Positions 24,544 to 32,853 of a stretch of 64,000 nt of DNA are shown piece by piece; position 1 is the first letter of the stretch, and each line of letters begins with the position of its first letter. Made by a program: the position numbers and the translations under genes. This DNA is from Pseudomonas sp. PDM04 (GTDB lineage: Bacteria > Pseudomonadota > Gammaproteobacteria > Pseudomonadales > Pseudomonadaceae), in NCBI RefSeq assembly GCF_014851765.1, contig NZ_JACVAI010000004.1, forward strand, positions 248,001 through 312,000. The letters run 5' to 3'. The notes beneath the pieces are model-generated. The model worked only from the letters and a program-made list of their open reading frames with translations, searched no databases and was not told the origin of the DNA.

Positions 24544-25735
24544 AAGAACGAGGGTTGGTCGGTCAGATAAAAAACGCGCTGCGGTCATTCTATTGATGAC
24601 AATGGTGTTGCTCGGGGTCTTTCCCCTTGATGTGTTATTGCCATCCTTCCCGGCTCTGGCTGACCATTTACAAACAACGCCAGCCGACATTGCACTGTCC
24701 GTCAGCCTGTTCGCGTTTGGCATCTCGTTGTCTCAACTGCTCGTGGGTCCGCTTTCGGACACTTTTGGGCGCAAGCGTCTGCTGTTGGCAGGTATGGCGA
24801 CTTCGATTGGGGGGGCAGCGGGTTGTCTGCTGACCGACGACTTCACGGTATTCATGATATTTCGCGTGATCCAGGCGATTGGCTGCGGATGTTTCGTGCT
24901 GTCGCAAGCGCTGATTCAGGACCTGTTTCAGGGCGAAGAACGCGAACAGCTAAGAATTCTGCTGGTGACTGCCAGCGGGGTGTTCATCACGGTTTCCCCA
25001 TTGCTCGGCAGTGTGCTGCAGCAGGCCGCGGACTGGCCCGGCAGTTTTCTTGTATTTATCTGTTTGAGCACCGTGGTGTTGGTGAAAACATGGTTCATGC
25101 AAGAAAGCCCACGCTCTGAGACGGTCTTACACACCGGCATTCTTCAGTCATACCGAAGGGTCTACGGCAATGCGGTTTTCAACAGCTACTGGCTGATCGC
25201 TGCGGCCACCTTCTCATGCCACTTCTCATTCATTGTCGTTTCGCCGTTGATCTTCATGGATCAGTTGCACATGTCGACGTACGAATATTCCCTGACTCTC
25301 CTGCTTTATGGCACCGCCTACATTTTCGGGGGTATCGCAGCGCGCTTACTCGCCAGTCGTATCAAGGCCAATACCCAGATCATCGCAGGTCTGGGCATGA
25401 TTCTGTTTTCAGGTTTGGCGCTACTCCTGTTCTCGGCTATTTGTAAGCTTTCGGTCCTGACGGTGTTGACTCCGATGATCATCTGTACGGCCGGAATCAC
25501 CATCGCCCGCCCGATCGCCACCTCGAAAGCCATGGACGTATTTGCGGACAGTGCAGGTACCTCGGCATCTGCCGGCAATACCCTGATATTTATCTGTGGG
25601 GGGGCGATCAGCGCTTTGGTAAATCTGAGTGGGACAAATTTGCAGATAGCCTTGGCGGTGGCTTGCGTGTTGTTAAGCGGCGCTGGATTGGGACTCAATT
25701 ACTGGATATGCACAAGCCACAGGAGGGAGGTGTAA
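24503..25735 (+). CDS. Bcr/CflA-type major facilitator superfamily exporter
   Basis: The protein of about 410 residues has about 12 membrane segments. It carries the Bcr/CflA start LLGVFPLDVLLPSFPALADHL, the MFS motif GPLSDTFGRKRLLLAG (about 80-95) and RVIQAIGCG (motif C region). Drug-resistance and small-molecule efflux are the known roles of the group. The only plausible start including the first helix is the ATG at 24503, 41 bases inside the preceding ORF and with a poor ribosome binding site, so translation may be coupled. GC content is lower than in core genes. In this context it could export a modified peptide. Confidence 0.82.
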   Translation: MPILNTKTVNLFAKRTRVGRSDKKRAAVILLMTMVLLGVFPLDVLLPSFPALADHLQTTPADIALSVSLFAFGISLSQLLVGPLSDTFGRKRLLLAGMATSIGGAAGCLLTDDFTVFMIFRVIQAIGCGCFVLSQALIQDLFQGEEREQLRILLVTASGVFITVSPLLGSVLQQAADWPGSFLVFICLSTVVLVKTWFMQESPRSETVLHTGILQSYRRVYGNAVFNSYWLIAAATFSCHFSFIVVSPLIFMDQLHMSTYEYSLTLLLYGTAYIFGGIAARLLASRIKANTQIIAGLGMILFSGLALLLFSAICKLSVLTVLTPMIICTAGITIARPIATSKAMDVFADSAGTSASAGNTLIFICGGAISALVNLSGTNLQIALAVACVLLSGAGLGLNYWICTSHRREV

Positions 25736-26073
25736 TTTTGGTTACCGATGGTCGCCAATGATGAAGGGGGCGACCTGTTACCCAGCGACGTTCCCGGAAC
25801 CATCGTCGGAATGCCGCCTGGAATATGCTCGCGCCCACAGGGTTTGAGGCAAGCCAGACGTCTCGCCCCCATTCCCTCCAGCCACCAGCCGTGTAGAATC
25901 GCGAACATTCATCGCCATTCATCCCCCGGCGGGTTTATGAGCTCAAGCTGAAGCGCGCGGCGATCCCGCAAAGTTATCGGCAGCGTCCCGACACACGGCC
26001 ATTTCCGCGTGTTCCCGGCGTTCATAGAAGCTCACTTCCCTTTTGATACCTGATTAGCCGCCCGGAGTGCTTC
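25736..26073. other. Intergenic region upstream of ilvD
   Basis: About 340 bases between the exporter and ilvD. GC content returns to the core level within it. I see no REP element, no strong terminator after the exporter and no clear attenuator peptide for ilvD; the ilvD promoter should lie here. Confidence 0.55.
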
Positions 26074-27915
26074 ATGCCTGATTACCGTTCGAAAACATCC
26101 ACCCATGGCCGCAACATGGCCGGCGCCCGTGCACTGTGGCGTGCCACGGGGATGAAGGATGACGACTTCAAGAAGCCGATCATCGCCATTGCCAACTCTT
26201 TCACGCAGTTCGTGCCGGGCCACGTCCACCTCAAGGACCTGGGTCAACTGGTGGCCCGTGAAATCGAACGCGCAGGCGGTGTGGCCAAGGAATTCAACAC
26301 CATCGCCGTGGACGACGGCATCGCCATGGGCCACGACGGCATGCTCTATTCGCTGCCGAGCCGCGAGATCATTGCCGACTCCGTCGAGTACATGGTCAAT
26401 GCTCACTGCGCCGACGCCATCGTGTGCATTTCCAACTGCGACAAGATCACCCCTGGCATGCTGATGGCCGCCCTGCGCCTGAACATCCCGGTGATCTTCG
26501 TGTCCGGCGGCCCGATGGAAGCCGGCAAGACCAAGCTGGCCAGCCACGGTCTCGACCTGGTCGACGCCATGGTGATCGCCGCCGACTCCAGCGCTTCTGA
26601 CGAGAAGGTCGCCGAGTATGAGCGCAGTGCCTGCCCGACCTGCGGTTCGTGCTCCGGCATGTTCACCGCCAACTCGATGAACTGCCTGACCGAGGCCCTG
26701 GGCCTGGCCCTACCGGGCAACGGTTCGACCCTGGCCACCCACAGCGACCGCGAGCAGCTGTTCCTTCAGGCCGGTCGCACCATCGTCGAGCTGTGCAAGC
26801 GTTACTACGGCGAGGACGACCAGTCGGTATTGCCGCGCAACATCGCCAACTTCAAGGCGTTCGAAAACGCCATGATGCTCGACATCGCCATGGGTGGCTC
26901 GACCAACACCATCCTGCACTTGCTGGCGGCGGCCCAGGAGGCGGAGATCGATTTCGACCTGCGCGACATCGATCGCCTGTCCCGCCAGGTGCCGCAACTG
27001 TGCAAGGTCGCGCCGAACATCCAGAAGTACCACATGGAAGACGTGCACCGTGCCGGCGGGATCTTCAGCATCCTCGGCTCGCTGGCCCGTGGCGGCCTGC
27101 TGCACACCGACCTGCCGACCGTGCACAGCCGCAGCATGGAAGAAGCCATCGCCAAGTGGGACATCACCCAGACCGACGACGAAGCGGTGCATCACTTCTT
27201 CAAGGCCGGTCCGGCGGGCATCCCGACGCAAACCGCGTTCAGCCAGTCGACCCGCTGGGAAACCCTGGACGACGACCGTGAAAACGGCTGCATCCGCAGT
27301 TTCGAACACGCCTACTCGAAAGAAGGCGGCCTGGCCGTGCTGTACGGCAACATCGCCCTGGACGGCTGCGTGGTGAAAACCGCTGGCGTCGACGAGTCGA
27401 TCCACGTCTTCGAAGGCAACGCGAAGATCTTCGAAAGCCAGGACAGCGCCGTACGCGGCATCCTCGCCGATGAAGTGAAGGAAGGCGACATCGTCATCAT
27501 TCGCTACGAAGGTCCGAAAGGCGGCCCGGGCATGCAGGAAATGCTTTACCCGACGTCGTACCTGAAATCCAAGGGCCTGGGCAAAGCCTGCGCCCTGCTC
27601 ACCGACGGCCGTTTCTCCGGCGGCACCTCGGGCCTGTCCATCGGCCATGCCTCTCCGGAAGCGGCGGCCGGCGGCGCGATTGGCCTGGTGCAAGACGGCG
27701 ACAAGGTGCTGATCGACATTCCGAACCGCTCGATCAACCTGTTGATCAGCGACGAAGAGCTGGCCGCGCGCCGGGTCGAGCAGGATAAAAAAGGCTGGAA
27801 GCCTGTGGAAAAACGCCCACGCAAGGTCACCACCGCCCTGAAAGCCTACGCCCTGCTGGCGACCAGCGCCGACAAGGGTGCGGTACGCAACAAGGCGATG
27901 CTCGACGGCCTGTAA
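26074..27915 (+). CDS. ilvD: Dihydroxy-acid dehydratase
   Basis: IlvD dehydrates 2,3-dihydroxy-isovalerate and -3-methylvalerate, the third shared step of valine and isoleucine synthesis. The 613-residue protein has the cluster-ligand motifs CISNCDKITPGML (about 122) and CPTCGSCSGMFTANSMNCL (about 189-207), and the late GRFSGGTSGLSIGHASPEA (about 510-528). It is full length for the family. A strong terminator follows. The branched-chain partner ilvA is elsewhere in the window. Confidence 0.98.
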   Translation: MPDYRSKTSTHGRNMAGARALWRATGMKDDDFKKPIIAIANSFTQFVPGHVHLKDLGQLVAREIERAGGVAKEFNTIAVDDGIAMGHDGMLYSLPSREIIADSVEYMVNAHCADAIVCISNCDKITPGMLMAALRLNIPVIFVSGGPMEAGKTKLASHGLDLVDAMVIAADSSASDEKVAEYERSACPTCGSCSGMFTANSMNCLTEALGLALPGNGSTLATHSDREQLFLQAGRTIVELCKRYYGEDDQSVLPRNIANFKAFENAMMLDIAMGGSTNTILHLLAAAQEAEIDFDLRDIDRLSRQVPQLCKVAPNIQKYHMEDVHRAGGIFSILGSLARGGLLHTDLPTVHSRSMEEAIAKWDITQTDDEAVHHFFKAGPAGIPTQTAFSQSTRWETLDDDRENGCIRSFEHAYSKEGGLAVLYGNIALDGCVVKTAGVDESIHVFEGNAKIFESQDSAVRGILADEVKEGDIVIIRYEGPKGGPGMQEMLYPTSYLKSKGLGKACALLTDGRFSGGTSGLSIGHASPEAAAGGAIGLVQDGDKVLIDIPNRSINLLISDEELAARRVEQDKKGWKPVEKRPRKVTTALKAYALLATSADKGAVRNKAMLDGL

Positions 27916-27933
27916 GCGTCAGCCGCCACAATG

Positions 27934-27966
27934 AAAATGCCCCGCCAAGTGCGGGGCATTTTTTTG
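27934..27966 (+). terminator. Intrinsic terminator of ilvD
   Basis: AATGCCCCGC and GCGGGGCATT form a perfect stem with a 5-base loop and a run of T residues, 19 bases after the ilvD stop. Confidence 0.94.
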
Positions 27967-27984
27967 CGCGTTCACCTCAGTCCA

Positions 27985-28075
27985 TGTGGGAGCGAGCCTG
28001 CTCGCGAAAGCGTCGTGCCCGTCGAGGTACAGGCTGGCTGACACCCCGCCTCGCGTTCACCTCGCTCCCACAGCG
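27985..28075. repeat. REP pair (REPIN), outward-GTGGG type, second half eroded
   Basis: A full REP half at 27985-28012 is followed about 35 bases later by a damaged inverted half ending in CTCGCTCCCACAG at about 28063-28075. The pair lies between convergent ilvD and the phosphatase gene. Confidence 0.75.
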
Positions 28076-28079
28076 GGCT

Positions 28080-29150
28080 TTATTGAATCTCCTCAGGCTT
28101 GACGATCACCCAGTTCTTGTCCGCCGTGACTGGCAACCCTTCCTTGGCCTGGGCCGCCGCATGCTTGGCCATCATGCCGTTGAGTTGGGTCATGTACTTG
28201 TCCTTGCGGTTGATCCACAGGTGAATGCCGCCCTTGGCCACGTCCACATCGTGGAACAGCATGTAGCCGTCGCTGGTCGGGGTGTCGCCAGCGACCAGGA
28301 CCGGCTTTTTCCACTCGTCGATGTAGGTCAGGATCGCCGCGTGCTTGCCGGCCATCCAGGTGGCCGGGGTCCACAGGTAGGGGGTCAGTTCAAGGCCGAG
28401 GTTGGCCTTCTCGTCATACTTGCCGGCGGTGACCTGCTTGCGCGCGGTGGTGAGTTCACCGGTCTTGCGGTCCTTGAGCAGCAGGCTCACGCCGATCACG
28501 TTCTGCGGCTTGACGTTGTAGCCGTACTTCGGATCCGAAGCCACCATCCGCACCAGCTCTTCGGAAGCGGCGGTCATTACGTAGACCTCGATGCCGTTCT
28601 CCATCAGCTTGTTGTACAGCTCTTGCTGGCCGGTGAAGATTTTCGGCGGATTGACGTCGAGGTTCTTGACCACGTCGCCTTCGTAGTAAGTGGCCGGCAC
28701 CGGTTTGCCGGACGCCATCAGTTCGTCGACATAACCCTTGAGTTCCTGCAGCGTGAAGCCGGAGAACACCTGGGCGACCCAGGGGTAGCAGACCATGTCG
28801 TCGACTTCACAGAGGCGGTAGTAGTAGCTGAACAGGCTTTCCTTGTGATCGGCGGTGTCCTTGAACGGCATCAATTTAAGGGAGGGGTCGAGTTTGTCGC
28901 GGGTGATCAGGCCCTTGTTCTCCATGAACGGCAGCAACGACTCTTCAAGGTCATAGCGGTAACTGGTGTTGTCCATGTCGAACACCGCGTAGTTACCCTT
29001 GTTGGCATTGGCCGCGATCATGGCGTCCAGCGCCTTGGCCTGATCGGCGGGCCAGTGTTTCAAATCCGTTGCGCCCGCGTGGCCGGCAAGGCCCAGGCTC
29101 AAGCTCAATCCCAAAGCGGCCAGAAATTTCGGTGCACGTTTCATTGGCAT
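28080..29150 (-). CDS. pchP: Phosphorylcholine phosphatase
   Basis: PchP releases phosphate and choline from phosphorylcholine in the periplasm. The 356-residue protein has a signal peptide (FLAALGLSLSLGLAGHAGA, about 8-26), the HAD motif I with context FDMDNTSYRYDLEESLLPF (about 55), a motif II region VYVMTAASEELVRMV and a late GDTPTSDGYM with the motif IV aspartate. The first motif and its flanks match P. aeruginosa PchP closely. I chose the ATG at 29150, preceded by GAGGG; a second ATG is 6 bases later. It is divergent from a cystine transporter gene. Confidence 0.87.
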   Translation of the reverse strand: MPMKRAPKFLAALGLSLSLGLAGHAGATDLKHWPADQAKALDAMIAANANKGNYAVFDMDNTSYRYDLEESLLPFMENKGLITRDKLDPSLKLMPFKDTADHKESLFSYYYRLCEVDDMVCYPWVAQVFSGFTLQELKGYVDELMASGKPVPATYYEGDVVKNLDVNPPKIFTGQQELYNKLMENGIEVYVMTAASEELVRMVASDPKYGYNVKPQNVIGVSLLLKDRKTGELTTARKQVTAGKYDEKANLGLELTPYLWTPATWMAGKHAAILTYIDEWKKPVLVAGDTPTSDGYMLFHDVDVAKGGIHLWINRKDKYMTQLNGMMAKHAAAQAKEGLPVTADKNWVIVKPEEIQ

Positions 29151-29398
29151 GCTTCCCTCATTGAAAGGTCCTGATTCAAGAACCCCGACGCTAACAAATA
29201 AGTGTGACAGCCCACGCCTGTCAGCGACCGCACACATCCCTTTCGCGCCAGCTGCATCCCCGACAGCGACACCGGCTTATTCCAAAAACGACAGCTCTCA
29301 GATTTTTTTGGTATTAATTCATTGAAAATCAAGCTGTTAGGCTTGCCGGCTCGCAGCTGCCCCGGACGGTGGCTGGCACACGTCACTTCGGAGTGTTT

Positions 29399-30790
29399 AT
29401 GAATCTGCCGCTGATTCTCAATCTACTGGTGTTCCTTGCCCTGCTCCTGGGCCTGGCACGAACCCGCCACACGAACTGGAGCCTGGCCAAAAAAGTCCTG
29501 CTCGCGCTGGGGCTCGGCGTGGCATTCGGTGTTGCTCTGCACACGATTTATGGCGCCGGCAACCCGGTGCTAAAAGCCTCGATCGGCTGGTTCGACCTGG
29601 TGGGCAACGGCTACGTGCAGTTGCTGCAAATGATCGTGATCCCGCTGGTGTTTGCCTCGATCCTCAGCGCTGTGGCCCGCCTGCACAACGCCTCGTCGCT
29701 GGGCAAGATCAGCTTTCTGACCATCGGCACCCTACTGTTCACCACCGCCATCGCGGCGTTGATCGGCATCGGCTTGACCAACCTGTTCGGCCTCACCGCC
29801 GAAGGGCTGGTGGCTGGCACTCAGGAAATGGCGCGCCTGCAAACCATCCAGACCGACTATGCCGGCAAGGTCGCGGACCTGAATGTGCCGCAACTGCTGC
29901 TGTCGTTCATCCCGCAGAACCCGTTCGCCGATCTGGCCCGCGCCAAGCCGACGTCGATCATCAGCGTGGTGATCTTCGCGGCGTTCCTCGGCATGGCCGC
30001 GCTGCAGCTGCTCAAGGATGACGCGGAAAAAGGTCAGAAAGTGCTCAACGCCATCGACACCCTGCAAGCCTGGGTGATGCGTCTGGTGCGCCTGGTGATG
30101 AAGCTGACCCCCTACGGCGTGTTGGCACTGATGACCAAAGTGGTTGCAGGCTCCAACCTGCAGGACATCATCAAGCTCGGCAGTTTCGTGGTGGTGTCCT
30201 ACCTCGGCCTGGGTCTGATGTTCGTGGTCCACGGCGTGCTGGTGTCGGCGGCCGGGATCAATCCGCTGCGCTTCTTCCGCAAGATCTGGCCGGTGCTGAC
30301 GTTCGCCTTCACCAGCCGTTCGAGCGCCGCGACCATTCCGTTGAGCATCGAAGCGCAGACCAGCCGCCTGGGCATCCCGCAGTCGGTGGCGAGTTTCGCC
30401 GCTTCGTTTGGCGCAACCATTGGCCAGAACGGCTGCGCCGGCCTGTACCCGGCGATGTTGGCGGTGATGGTGGCGCCGACCGTGGGCATCAACCCGCTGG
30501 ACCCGTTGTGGATTGCCACACTGGTGGCAATCGTGACCCTGAGTTCGGCCGGCGTGGCCGGCGTGGGCGGTGGCGCGACGTTCGCGGCGCTGATCGTGCT
30601 GCCGGCCATGGGCTTGCCGGTGTCACTGGTGGCGTTGCTGATATCGGTGGAGCCGCTGATCGACATGGGGCGCACGGCGTTGAACGTGAGCGGTTCGATC
30701 ACGGCCGGGGCGATCACCAGCCAGGTGATGCAGCAGACCGATAAAGCGCTGCTCGAAGCGGATGAGCATGGGGAGTTGGCGCACGCTTAA
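29399..30790 (+). CDS. tcyP: L-cystine transporter, dicarboxylate/amino acid:cation symporter family
   Basis: The 463-residue inner-membrane protein is a DAACS-family symporter of the TcyP/YdjN group. It has SILSAVARLHNASSLGKIS, the serine-rich re-entrant loop FAFTSRSSAATIPLSIEAQ (about 310-328), and the second loop with SVEPLIDMGRTALNVSGS at about 428-445. Cystine specificity is taken from the group and is less certain than the fold. The 248-base gap to divergent pchP holds both promoters. Confidence 0.8.
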   Translation: MNLPLILNLLVFLALLLGLARTRHTNWSLAKKVLLALGLGVAFGVALHTIYGAGNPVLKASIGWFDLVGNGYVQLLQMIVIPLVFASILSAVARLHNASSLGKISFLTIGTLLFTTAIAALIGIGLTNLFGLTAEGLVAGTQEMARLQTIQTDYAGKVADLNVPQLLLSFIPQNPFADLARAKPTSIISVVIFAAFLGMAALQLLKDDAEKGQKVLNAIDTLQAWVMRLVRLVMKLTPYGVLALMTKVVAGSNLQDIIKLGSFVVVSYLGLGLMFVVHGVLVSAAGINPLRFFRKIWPVLTFAFTSRSSAATIPLSIEAQTSRLGIPQSVASFAASFGATIGQNGCAGLYPAMLAVMVAPTVGINPLDPLWIATLVAIVTLSSAGVAGVGGGATFAALIVLPAMGLPVSLVALLISVEPLIDMGRTALNVSGSITAGAITSQVMQQTDKALLEADEHGELAHA

Positions 30791-30814
30791 GGCTTCCAGC
30801 GACTGGGCGGGCCG

Positions 30815-30883
30815 CTTCGCCAGCAGGCTCGCTCCCACAGGAAAGAACGCAGTCAACCGTGGGAGCGGGCTTGCCGCGAAGCT
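30815..30883. repeat. REP pair (REPIN), inward-GTGGG type
   Basis: Inverted halves at 30815-30840 and 30858-30883 are about 17 bases apart. The second half is slightly diverged (GTGGGAGCGGGCTTGCCGCG). The pair lies between convergent tcyP and folA and touches the folA stop. Confidence 0.82.
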
Positions 30884-30884
30884 T

Positions 30885-31397
30885 TCAAGCTCTTTCCCAC
30901 ACCTCAAAGGCGTAGGCAGGTTTATCACCTTCAGCCGGATTAGGCACATTCGACACCAATTGCCACTGGTTCAAATCAAACTCCGGAAACCACGCATCCC
31001 CCTCCGGGCTCAGCGCCACGCGGGTCAGGTACAGCCGGTCCGCCTCGGCCATCCCTTGCGCATACAACTGCGCGCCGCCAATCAGCATCAGCTCATCGAC
31101 GCCCTGTTCTTTCGCCCATTGCTCGGCGCGAATCACCGCCGCTTCGAGCGACGGGTAAACCTCCGCGCCTTCCAGCACCAGGCCCGCCTGACGGCTGACC
31201 ACGATGTTCAGGCGCCCCGGCAGCGGACGACCGAGCGAATCCCAGGTCTTGCGCCCCATGATGATCGGCTTGCCCAGGGTGGTGGCCTTGAAGTATTTGA
31301 AGTCCCCCGGCAGGTGCCAGGGCATGCTGTTGTCGACGCCGATCACGCGGTTTTCACCGAGGGCTGCGATCAGGCTGAGAGGAAGTGATTTAGTCAT
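30885..31397 (-). CDS. folA: Dihydrofolate reductase
   Basis: FolA reduces dihydrofolate to tetrahydrofolate with NADPH and is the trimethoprim target. The 170-residue protein has LIAALGENRVIGVDNSMPWHLP (about 8-29), the catalytic Asp region GDFKYFKATTLGKPIIMGRKTWDSLG (within 30-56) and IGGAQLYAQGM (about 110). I chose the ATG at 31397; the frame runs on upstream without a family match. thyA, whose product it recycles, is 13 kb away. Confidence 0.97.
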   Translation of the reverse strand: MTKSLPLSLIAALGENRVIGVDNSMPWHLPGDFKYFKATTLGKPIIMGRKTWDSLGRPLPGRLNIVVSRQAGLVLEGAEVYPSLEAAVIRAEQWAKEQGVDELMLIGGAQLYAQGMAEADRLYLTRVALSPEGDAWFPEFDLNQWQLVSNVPNPAEGDKPAYAFEVWERA

Positions 31398-31482
31398 GCC
31401 GGCGAGGATACCAGAGCCTCCCGTACCCCGATAAGCGCCACAGCGGTTATGCTCACAGCTCAATGGAGCGACGGGATGGCGC

Positions 31483-32853
31483 GTGACTGAACTGAACAAC
31501 CTCTGGCTGACGGAAACCATTCGCCTGCGTGAAGAGCACGCGGGCCCGCTGGACGACCCCGAAGCCAATCGAGTGGCCCGCAGTGCCGGCGGCGACCTGT
31601 CGGCACGGATTCAACGTCGCGCCCTGTGGCTGGCCGAGCGCGATGGGCTGAGCGATGCTCTGCGGCATTGGCTGCAGGGCGCGCGCCTGGCGCTGTTGGT
31701 GCTGGCCGTGCTGGCCGTGGTCAGCGGCGCCGGACTGGCCTTCGCCGCGCTGGGCAACGGACAGGCGCCGGTGAACGTGTTCTGGGCCCTGGGCAGCCTG
31801 CTCGGGCTGAACCTGATTCTGCTGCTGAGCTGGGCGCTGGGGCTGGTGTTTGCCGGCGAGCACGGTGCGACACTGGGGCGCCTGTGGTTGTGGCTCAGCG
31901 AGAAACTCGCGCGCGATGCCAAGGCTGCGCAACTGGCCCCCGCCCTGCTGCTGTTGCTGCAACGACACAAACTCAATCGCTGGGCACTCGGCGTGCTGGT
32001 CAACGGCGTATGGCTGCTGGCGATGTTCAGCGCCCTGGTCATTCTGCTGGCGCTGATGGCGACCCGGCGCTACGGCTTCGTCTGGGAAACCACCCTGCTC
32101 GGCGCCGACACCTTCGTGACCCTGACCCAGGCCCTCGGCACCCTGCCGGCGCTGCTGGGATTCAACGTGCCGACGGTGGAGATGATCCGCGCCAGTGGCG
32201 ACGCCGCCCTGAACATCGAAAGCGCCCGTCAGGCCTGGGCGACCTGGCTGGTCGGGGTGCTCGTGGTCTACGGCCTGCTGCCGCGCCTGTTGCTGGCGCT
32301 GCTGTGCCTGTGGCGCTGGAAACGCGGACGCGCCCGGCTGCACCTGGACCTGAACCTGCCCGGCTACGCGCAACTGCGCGAGCGTCTGATGCCCACCAGC
32401 GAACGCCTGGGCATCAGCGACGCCGCGCCCGAGCAGTTGCATCACGAGCAAAGCACGGCCAGCGAGCTGCAAAGCGAGGGTGCGCTGCTGGTGGCCATCG
32501 AGCTCGACGGTCAGCGCCCCTGGCCGCCGCCCCTGCCGAAAACCGTGAGTGACGCGGGCATCCTCGACAGCCGCGAATCTCGCCACCGGCTCCTCGAACA
32601 GCTGAGCCGCTTTCCGGCGGCGCGCCTGGTCATCGCCTGCGATCCGCGTCGCTCACCGGATCGCGGCAGCCTGGCCTTGATCGCCGAACTGGCGCGCAAC
32701 GCCAGCGCCACGCGTATCTGGTTGCTCCAGGCACCGCCCGGCGAAGCGCTGGATGCCGAACGCCTGGGCGACTGGCATGTGGCGTTGCAACAGCTGGAAC
32801 TGCCGTACGCCGACTGCGCCCCGCTGAACTGGCTGGAGACCGGTCATGACTGA
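31483..32853 (+). CDS. DUF2868 membrane protein
   Basis: The 456-residue protein has a cytoplasmic start, then four predicted membrane segments (about 66-88, 100-122, 168-190 and 257-280), and a soluble C-terminal half. It matches the DUF2868 family, which occurs next to a DUF3482 GTPase, as it does here with an 8-base overlap. The start is a GTG at 31483; a nearby upstream ATG is in another frame and closes at once. Function is unknown; the pair probably forms a GTPase-controlled membrane complex. Confidence 0.82.
   Translation: MTELNNLWLTETIRLREEHAGPLDDPEANRVARSAGGDLSARIQRRALWLAERDGLSDALRHWLQGARLALLVLAVLAVVSGAGLAFAALGNGQAPVNVFWALGSLLGLNLILLLSWALGLVFAGEHGATLGRLWLWLSEKLARDAKAAQLAPALLLLLQRHKLNRWALGVLVNGVWLLAMFSALVILLALMATRRYGFVWETTLLGADTFVTLTQALGTLPALLGFNVPTVEMIRASGDAALNIESARQAWATWLVGVLVVYGLLPRLLLALLCLWRWKRGRARLHLDLNLPGYAQLRERLMPTSERLGISDAAPEQLHHEQSTASELQSEGALLVAIELDGQRPWPPPLPKTVSDAGILDSRESRHRLLEQLSRFPAARLVIACDPRRSPDRGSLALIAELARNASATRIWLLQAPPGEALDAERLGDWHVALQQLELPYADCAPLNWLETGHD

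Noticed and set aside
25318..25698. 126-codon minus-strand ORF within the exporter gene
   Set aside because: It overlaps well-defined membrane helices of the MFS protein on the other strand and has no independent support.
25748..25951. 67-codon ORF upstream of ilvD as a leader or small gene
   Set aside because: It has no good ribosome binding site, no run of Ile/Val/Leu codons expected of an attenuator peptide, and no recognised similarity.
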